Positions 57,461-64,000 of a DNA stretch of 64,000 bases are shown one piece after another; within the stretch, counting starts at the first letter, position 1; each line of letters starts with the position of its first letter. This stretch comes from Lophius americanus (Eukaryota; Chordata; Actinopteri; Lophiiformes; Lophiidae). The notes under the pieces were generated by a model. It worked only from the letters and a program-made list of their open reading frames with translations. It was not told where the DNA came from and did no database searches. The translations under genes were made by a program, and so were the position numbers. The stretch covers positions 2,219,001 through 2,283,000 of the forward strand of contig JBBDHG010000135.1 of assembly GCA_037951165.1 (NCBI GenBank), written 5' to 3'.

Positions 57461-60089
57461 GAGAACAGATGGGATTTCTAAAAAAAAATGCAAAATTAAA
57501 AAATTTGGCTATGGGCTATCAAAAAGCATAAAGAGTAAGTTTCCTATGTGATTCATTTCAATCAGGGAAAGACTTTAAAATAACATCAGAAGGGGAAAGT
57601 CATCACTTTCTCTTGCAAATAGAGATGCACAAAAAAAGTGTCTCTATATTGCATTTATTCAGAGAAGCCAGTTGAACTGCTGAAGTTGCTGTAGTTTGTA
57701 AATATAGGCCTAAAGTAAAGTATCAATGAAATGATGCTATGGGATTCAAAGCTCTATCGTATGGAGGTAAATATGTAACATTAAAAGAAATCTAAATCAT
57801 TATCAGGGGTAAAAATAAGTGTTAAAGGTAAGTCAAAATTGTGATATAGAAACCTAACCCCTTGATTCCACTAATTACTTTTCATACCAGCGATAGTAGT
57901 GTAGTCACGAGAGCTGATTAGGGGGACGATGGTTACGGCTCTGCTCTGGTGTTTGGAGAATTACAAGTTGCATCAATTTGCATAGAGTAGATCAAGAAAG
58001 ACTGGCCAGTTTTTCGAAATCAGCAACCGTGAAGATCCAAATCTATAAGAACTCTACATAAAGTAACTTCGTTAAGCATGTAAGAAAGGACCAAAATTAG
58101 AAAAGATGAATGGAAATGATTCAAGATGTGAAAACTTTGAGATAATCAATCAATGATTTTCTCTCACATTAATACTGTTTTTCAGATTATCTGTTACAAT
58201 GTTGAATATTGTAGTGCCTCAACAGAAAGGGCATATAGATTTACCATTGTCCATGCGTTCCACATGTACATACCTAACTGGGTATGGTATATTCATATCT
58301 TCTCCACAACCAATGTGTAGTACTCAATAATATTTCACACAGAGGAGCCTGACAGATTTGCATCTCATAATTTTTTTTTTCAAGATGTTTATTTTTACCT
58401 TTAAAATGCACATTCTTGTGTCAGTATCTCTCACATTGGCCTATGATATGAGGTTGTGTCTGTCCATATTTATGTCCAAGGACGCACATTTTGTAGTTCA
58501 AGAAGGACTTTCTACATCGAAATGTTGACTTACCATTTAAGAAGGCCAAAACTACCTCATGATTCTACATTAATATTGACACGGTTTTGTTTAGATCGTG
58601 CCTTCCCATGTTTTTTTCCGTTCTTAAGTTTTCGTCACACAAAACATTTGCTGCAAGACATCTGCAAAAGATTTCATTTCTTTCGATTGCTTGTTTCTGC
58701 TTCTTTGAAACACTACCATCTCACTCTCCCTTTGCTCTCCTTCCCATGCTGAGACAAGTAGATTGGATTTGGCAGATTGCATTTCTATCTACACCGATGG
58801 GACCACTTCTTCCTAGGTCATCCATCCATGAGATGCAGCTTCAGATGAATTCCATGTCTTCCAGGGCCGATGTCTGTCCCTGCTGCCATTATGGCTCCCA
58901 GAGTCCCTTATCGGAATATTCTTTTCCTACAGTTTCAGAATAAATTGCATCCCTGAACTTTAATACAGTTGCAAAATCATGTAATTGTCCTTCTGAAAGT
59001 CTGGGTTACATTGGAGCTGGTACATTCCATCACTGATGCATCAGTTTTTTCCACAATTGTGAGATTCCAAAATCATCAAAATCATATTTTTTTGCTCTGG
59101 GTAAAAACTGGAATATATTTATAAAGTTTTATATGCCAAAACCAGACGAAGCATACAAACTGCCTGGTTTATTATGAGTGCATACGGTTCTCCAGTCAAA
59201 CTTAGCTAGGGCGCATTAGGAACCTATCAGTTAACAACCACTAATGAATGAATAAGTGCTAAAAAAATAAACACTGGTCTGCTCACACTCTGGCTATATG
59301 CTTTAACTGTTTGTTTATTTGCATTTGTCTGAGCTTCTGGGTTTTGTTTGATAAACCTCCATGCCTCGGCACTGTGGAAATAAATATGTGGGATTCAGAT
59401 GATGCTCTGATCTCATGCAGAGAACTCCTGCAAAGACGATGAAAGCATTTAGCTGTTTTTTCATACTTATTGTTGCTAACATACATGAATTATTAATTAA
59501 TCCATCATCAGAGTTCACACAGCACAGACAAACTTTACATAAATGAAGTACACAGAGACGATTTTAGAAAGATGGCTCCATAGCTACAATCATCCTCCCC
59601 CGCACACAGACACAAGAAGAAGGTTAAACCCAGAGACTGGTAAAGTAAAAAGACATCTGCACAGACAAGATGGGGTCAGACAATATTATCAGTACTGTTG
59701 CGGCACAGGCAAGCTTAATGGCATCTGATGCCCAACCAGCTGTTTCAGCCATCTGCTGCGCCCCACCGTTTTAAAATGTTCTCACTTTAGCTGGAACAAA
59801 TACCTTTAAAGAAGCAGCGTGGATTACTTGTTACTTGTTGTGTCCTACGGGTAATTGGGACTAGCAGTCTTTCGTGGCCAACCGAAGAGGTGTGCAGATA
59901 AAATGCAGAGACAACAGTCACATCATTCTGTGAGATCTTATGTACGTTGGATACATGCTGTTTTCATACGGTGAAGGTCATCTACTTGATGTGGGATGGC
60001 ATCCTGTATGTGAGACATTTTATCAATCTTTAAATGATTCCACAACAAACAATGTAATTGCTGTAAATTATGTAATCATTATCGCTTCA
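57461..60089. other. Stretch with no recognised gene
   Basis: AT-rich unique-looking DNA with a T run at 58370-58380. Overlapping plus frames of 98 and 118 codons at 58456-58943 lie in pyrimidine-rich sequence and were not recognised. No other structure was seen. Confidence 0.5.
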
Positions 60090-60372
60090 GGTCTGCCGGC
60101 GCTGCAGTTCCATCATGAATCATTTTTAAAGTTTATACCCACAGAAACCTTAGCGCAAGGAACAACTTCATTGATTTTGGGAAAGGTTGTGTATGCCCCA
60201 CACAAATGTTTTTGGCCATAATTTCTCAACCATTGGTCCAATTTAGTCCAAATTCTATGCACGTGATACGACTGATGGAAACTTATCTGGCATATATTTT
60301 ACTCTAAAAGTTAATATTTTACCAACAAGTATGACCTTTTTTTTTAACGAAAAAAACTGATTTCCAATCATA
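60090..60372 (-). repeat. Repeat family R, copy 11
   Basis: On the plus strand it reads aggtctgccggcgctgcag, atgaatcatttttaaag, ccttagcgcaaggaacaac, tcattgattttgggaaagg, ttctcaaccattggtcc, aatttagtccaaattct and tgataccttt-type module sequence ending in an A/T-rich run. It begins close to the right end and runs through one module, directly followed by another R copy. Confidence 0.75.
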
Positions 60373-60910
60373 CCTAAAAAGCTATTTCATGGATCATTTT
60401 CAAAGCTTATATCCACAATTAACATCAACAAAAGGAGAAAAAGTAAGTAAAAAAGTAGTAAAAAGAGAATACCTCGATCCAAATTCATATGCAGTAGTAA
60501 AAAGAGAATACCTTGCTCATGTTCATTAAAAATTCAATATCCTTTAAACTAGTTTAATGCAAGCCAAGCCAGTCATGTCGTACTAGGAACAAAGCATAAC
60601 ACATTTAAATATCAAGCAAAAAAATTATTAATTAAGTGCAAGGAAGAACTGGGTTGATTTTGGAAAAGTTTGGTTGGATATTTCCAACATTATAGGGGAG
60701 CTTATCTAAAATGTTTTCGGCCATAATTTCGCGACTGTTGATCCGATTTAGTTCAGATTTAGCGCACATGAAGGAGATCTACTAGAGGAGATCTATCTTG
60801 TTTATATTATATTTTAACCATATTTTAATCAAATACTACATATTTTACTCCATTTGGGGAGCTTTTCTTAAAATTAAAAATACTGTGGAGATAACGTCCC
60901 ATTTAATCTA
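60373..60910 (-). repeat. Repeat family R, copy 12, split by block D2
   Basis: Starts with aaaaagctatttcatggatc and attttcaaagcttatatcc, is interrupted at about 60421, and resumes at 60628 with taagtgcaaggaagaactgg. It continues through ataggggagcttatct, cgactgttgatccgattt, gaggagatctatcttg and catttggggagcttttc. The break falls exactly between two segments that are contiguous in other copies. Confidence 0.8.
60422..60620 (+). repeat. Duplicated block D2, downstream copy, inserted in R copy 12
   Basis: Second copy of 57289-57460. It carries its own internal duplication: agtagtaaaaagagaatacc occurs at 60454 and again about 39 bp later. R sequence flanks it on both sides, so D2 was inserted after R copy 12. 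Confidence 0.8.
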
Positions 60911-61932
60911 AGAGGTTTAACAAACAAACAGGATTGGGGAATGGTATTTAGATGTCACATATAAGTTTGAGTTATTCTACCATCCCCTGTTAATGGACCT
61001 TAAAAACTGCGTTTAACCCTCTTGTGCCCTATTGGTAGTTTCCGATCACATGATTAAGGTCATAGTGGAGACCAGCATTTATCAGGAGATAGTACACATG
61101 TTAGCATCTCAGAGCTAACCTTGAGATGCCTGTGACGCCTGTGCTGAACCTTGAAGAAGATTGGTTTGTAAGTTTTTAATTGATAATTCCTCATTATAAA
61201 TAAGTATCAATACATATTTTGTTGATTTATTGATTTATATTATTGTTAGAAATGAACAGTTAATTCTTTCAACATTGTAATGTGCCATATAGTCTCGTAA
61301 TTGTTGTCATATCGTTGCTATTTAAGTTTTCCGGTCATTTTACGTAGAGTATTTCTTTGTGCATCAATTGTGAAATGGCTGATTTAGCTCTTCAAGATAA
61401 TAAGATGATGCAGACGGCAATAGAAATGGTCATGTTCATTTGATGGTCATGTTCATTTGATGGTCATGTTCATTTGAGAACAAAAAGTTATTATTGATAT
61501 TTATAGATGCGGCCTATTGTGATTTGGGTCACGATGGTTTGTCATTTCAAAAATGTGGGTCCTCGGGGAAAATTTTTTTGGAACACCTGAGCTACACTTT
61601 TACTCACAGGATTAGAGCTATAGAAATTATAGCTAATGCAAAACAAACCTCACTACACCTCCATTACTACTAATATATGATGCAATCAATGAATAAGCTA
61701 AAAACATATTGGGCCCTACACAGACAGTACACCCTGATCACCTGTCCACAGCGACGGATGAGACCCTGAAGAAGACACTGACAATGTGCAAGCTGATTGG
61801 CCGTGAGCTGAAAACAGAGAAGCGCAGACATGCAGACCTCAGCTGCCCACAGAGAAAAGGCTGTGCCGCTGATGTGGGTGCTGTAGAAACAGAAGTAGGC
61901 TTTTTTAACAAAATTCAATAAATACAATGAAT
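60911..61932. other. Stretch without a recognised gene
   Basis: A 70-codon plus frame at 61709-61921 (ETLKKTLTMCKLIGRELKTE) is GC-richer than its surroundings but not recognised. A 17-bp triplication is listed separately. Confidence 0.45.
61426..61476. repeat. Perfect 17-bp triplication
   Basis: atggtcatgttcatttg occurs three times in exact tandem. Confidence 0.98.
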
Positions 61933-62020
61933 GTGCTTGCTCAGGCAGCACATACATAAAATTGGATGTGATACAGAGAAGATTACATTGTCCCTACTAA
62001 TGTTGTTATTTATATTTTTT
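61933..62020 (+). pseudogene. U6 snRNA pseudogene
   Basis: gtgcttgctcaggcagcaca, ataaaattgga and gatacagagaagatta, then tgtccctac, follow the order of the U6 spliceosomal RNA from its 5' stem-loop through the conserved ACAGAGA box to the start of the segment that pairs with U4. The ACAGAGA box is exact. After ccctac the sequence departs from U6: the internal stem-loop is lost and only a tatatttttt end (62011-62020) remains. The total is about 88 nt against about 107 for a complete U6. U6 acts in the catalytic core of the spliceosome. This copy cannot fold correctly and has no recognised upstream snRNA promoter, so it is a retro- or decayed pseudogene. Confidence 0.85.
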
Positions 62021-62769
62021 ACTGCTGTTTTTTTGTCTTCTTTGGGGTTTTTTCATTGTATTTTTAATTGGGAAATTGGGAAGGAAGAATCTTTCATTTA
62101 AGCTTCTTCTACAACAATCATACTGCTGTGTGAGCTGATGTGCATGCTTAGATGAGACAAAGCATGAGCAGAATATGTAACTCAAAGAAAACAAGATATT
62201 TCTTTGGAACAAGGAATACATATATATGTCAATATAAAAAAAAATTGTATTTCACTTAACAAGTTTTGTTACAAAGTTTTCATTTAAAATATAATGTATG
62301 AAAAGGTAAATGTCTAATGTAGATAAATTAAGTTAAAAAAAATAAATCTAACATAAATTTAGCCTGTCAACGTACTTACTCCAATTAAAGCTTCGACTTC
62401 AAATTAATAAGATATGGTCACATACAACAATTAAATAGTAATAATAACAAAATGAGAAGTAATAACTTGCACCCATAAAATTATATACATAGAAATATAA
62501 TATATAACCCAGATGCTTTAGTTTCTTCTAATAATGATGAGTTATTTATAATAACATCTTCTTAACAATGATTGATTTATAAATAAAATTTATTATAATA
62601 ATAATGTCATTATTAATCATAATAAAAATAATGTTGTAGACAACATTTCTCTAAAAATGTGATGTGTGCTCACAACCTAATGAATCCTATTTCTCAGCTA
62701 ATGAGATAAATAAGCTAAAAATAAAAATAAAAAAAAGACCAAATAGTCTATTTGTCCAATATGTTATGC
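62021..62769. other. Very AT-rich stretch
   Basis: Runs of aataat/ttatta and A-tracts dominate 62220-62660. No gene or repeat family was recognised. Confidence 0.55.
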
Positions 62770-62995
62770 CCGGTTGCGGAAACATTGATCATCTAAACCA
62801 CTTAAACCACTTGACCAGTTTTTTTGTAATCAACACATCTGTGTTGAGGACAAAATGCTCACCTGTTGCCTACCATAACCAACCCAATCACGTATATCTG
62901 GTCACATCTATTGTGACCAGATACATGAATGTAATTCTAACTTCACCCTATAGTGTTCATAATGTTGTGGCTGATCAGAGTATGCCGTTAATATA
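62770..62995 (+). mobile_element. Tc1/mariner-type MITE remnant
   Basis: The right end reads cataatgttgtggctgatca at 62958-62977, then gagta, a terminal inverted repeat that I recall from a widespread fish Tc1-like family (its ends read taatgttgtggctgatcgg). Near the left side aaacattgatcatctaaacc resembles the inner sequence next to the other terminus. The interior holds a perfect 11-bp hairpin (tatctggtcac / gtgaccagata, 62895-62923). No transposase codons remain, and the 110-codon plus frame over it is incidental. Confidence 0.5.
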
Positions 62996-64000
62996 ATACA
63001 TTAAGTAAAAAGCTACAGAGTGTTTCTCCTTGAATGAACCCCTTTTCTCATTCCTTTTAATTCCTCGAAGAGTCTTTGGTCATATTAAGATGAAAGCTCC
63101 AGCCTTGCCATAAACAAGGCCTGAGTATTATTGGATGCATACCAAGCAGAGGTATAGGCCTTCTCCAGTTTGGGCCTCCTGAATTGCCACTTACAGAGGC
63201 GGCGATGCATACATAATTTCCACTAATAGCCTAACTTCAGAGCTGTTGACATTCACTACTTTCATACAACTTTTCCTGTCACTGCATGGTGCAAGAAATA
63301 ATTCCCACAGGCAGGTTTTCTTTTTTAACAAGGACTCAGTTATAAGGCCCAGGGTTTTAAAGACACTTCATGAACATCTGTGCAGCATGCAGGCAATTTG
63401 AGATAAGAGTCGCACTGGGGAAGTTAATTAGCAATATGGATCAGACCTCATAAAAATAAGGAGAGTATCGCAAGATGTAAAAAATAACTTGATGCGTCTG
63501 TTAAATACATTTTTTATGCGAACCAAAATCTTAAAAGTTTTACGTCTGCAAGATCTACAAAGCAGCCCACAGACAGAATTGCCAAGGTTCACTGAAAATG
63601 AACACTGATTTTTCTATTATTTCTTTTTTCTGCATGATGGGATGTAATTTGCTATAATGTGTGATTAGAATGTTCGGAGGGAGTCATTTTGGAGCGCTAT
63701 GCTGGTCTCTTTCTCTGTAGGGGAGCGCGTTTGTGGCTTTTCCTCTATTAACACCAACTACTGAAGCTGAACAAGTTCAATCTGACTTTCTACCAATCTG
63801 CTTTCCCCCTGCCACTTTAATTTCTTAATTGTCACTTACGAAATTCTTCTTTGTGTCCCACCCTCAACTCTTCAGTTTTGTTCTCCTGTCCAGAAAAGAG
63901 GCAAAAGAACTCTTTAGCCAACTTATTGCTCATCATGAACATATTTCATTTCTGCATATGTTTGCAGCCTCAATGGCACGTTTAATCAGGAAGGGCATCC
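62996..64000. other. Stretch with no recognised gene
   Basis: An acceptor-like ggtctctttctctgtag ends at 63720 and is followed by GC-richer sequence (gggagcgcgtttgtggc), but no partner donor or protein match was seen. Nothing else was recognised to the window end. Confidence 0.4.

Noticed and set aside
48540..60221. Similar short peptides encoded at 48540-48722 and 59940-60221
   Set aside because: The similarity is explained by both lying over R copies, and each frame stops early.
1..64000. CRISPR arrays, bacterial operons, phage or plasmid features
   Set aside because: Nothing of the kind is present; microsatellites, LINE/SINE debris and splice-like signals show a vertebrate nuclear genome.

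Overview
The window reads as nuclear DNA of a bony fish, probably a percomorph. It is AT-rich, has no long open reading frame, and is packed with microsatellites, 5'-truncated LINE tails, tRNA-derived SINE pieces, a Tc1-like transposon, and several short dispersed sequences that I recognise from memory as common in teleost genomes. I found no protein-coding gene that I would defend. The 64 kb is either intergenic or lies inside one or more very large introns. The longest open frames (about 100 to 130 codons) look random or belong to broken transposable elements.

Layout. 0-7 kb: purine-rich DNA, a weak promoter-like segment (757-1174), the first copy of a dispersed repeat I call R, a hexamer minisatellite and a LINE tail ending in TTATC repeats. 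7-17 kb: a CpG-rich 13-bp minisatellite ending in a perfect 22-bp palindrome, three R pieces, a pair of direct repeats (15.1 and 15.9 kb) and a SINE-like piece. 17.6-19.1 kb: a decayed LINE that still shows an SGNH-esterase-like ORF1 and part of its reverse transcriptase, abutting another R copy. 21.9-22.2 kb: a BED-finger exon of hAT type. 25-32.5 kb: R copies, two minus-strand LINE 3' ends, a MITE, fish-wide repeats and a candidate exon pair. 36.5-41.6 kb: R copies interrupted by another repeat, a SINE-like piece with an internal 11-bp expansion, an RTE-type reverse transcriptase fragment, LINE tails and a candidate two-exon mini-gene. 43.7-54.8 kb: more R copies, a duplicated 0.3-kb block, a dead Tc1-like element and a tRNA-SINE. 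57-63 kb: a second duplicated block, tandem R copies, a U6 snRNA pseudogene and a MITE-like end.

The most notable signal is family R. At least 14 copies or part-copies of one roughly 0.5-0.6 kb non-coding repeat lie in both orientations across the window. They share recurring ends and are built from modules with a 150-bp period. I cannot assign R to any family I know. Several copies are broken by other insertions: a fish-wide repeat, a LINE tail, and two local blocks whose partner copies lie 2.3 and 3.1 kb upstream. This gives relative ages for the elements. All alignments here were made by eye, and family names for short repeats rest on recall, not on a database search.
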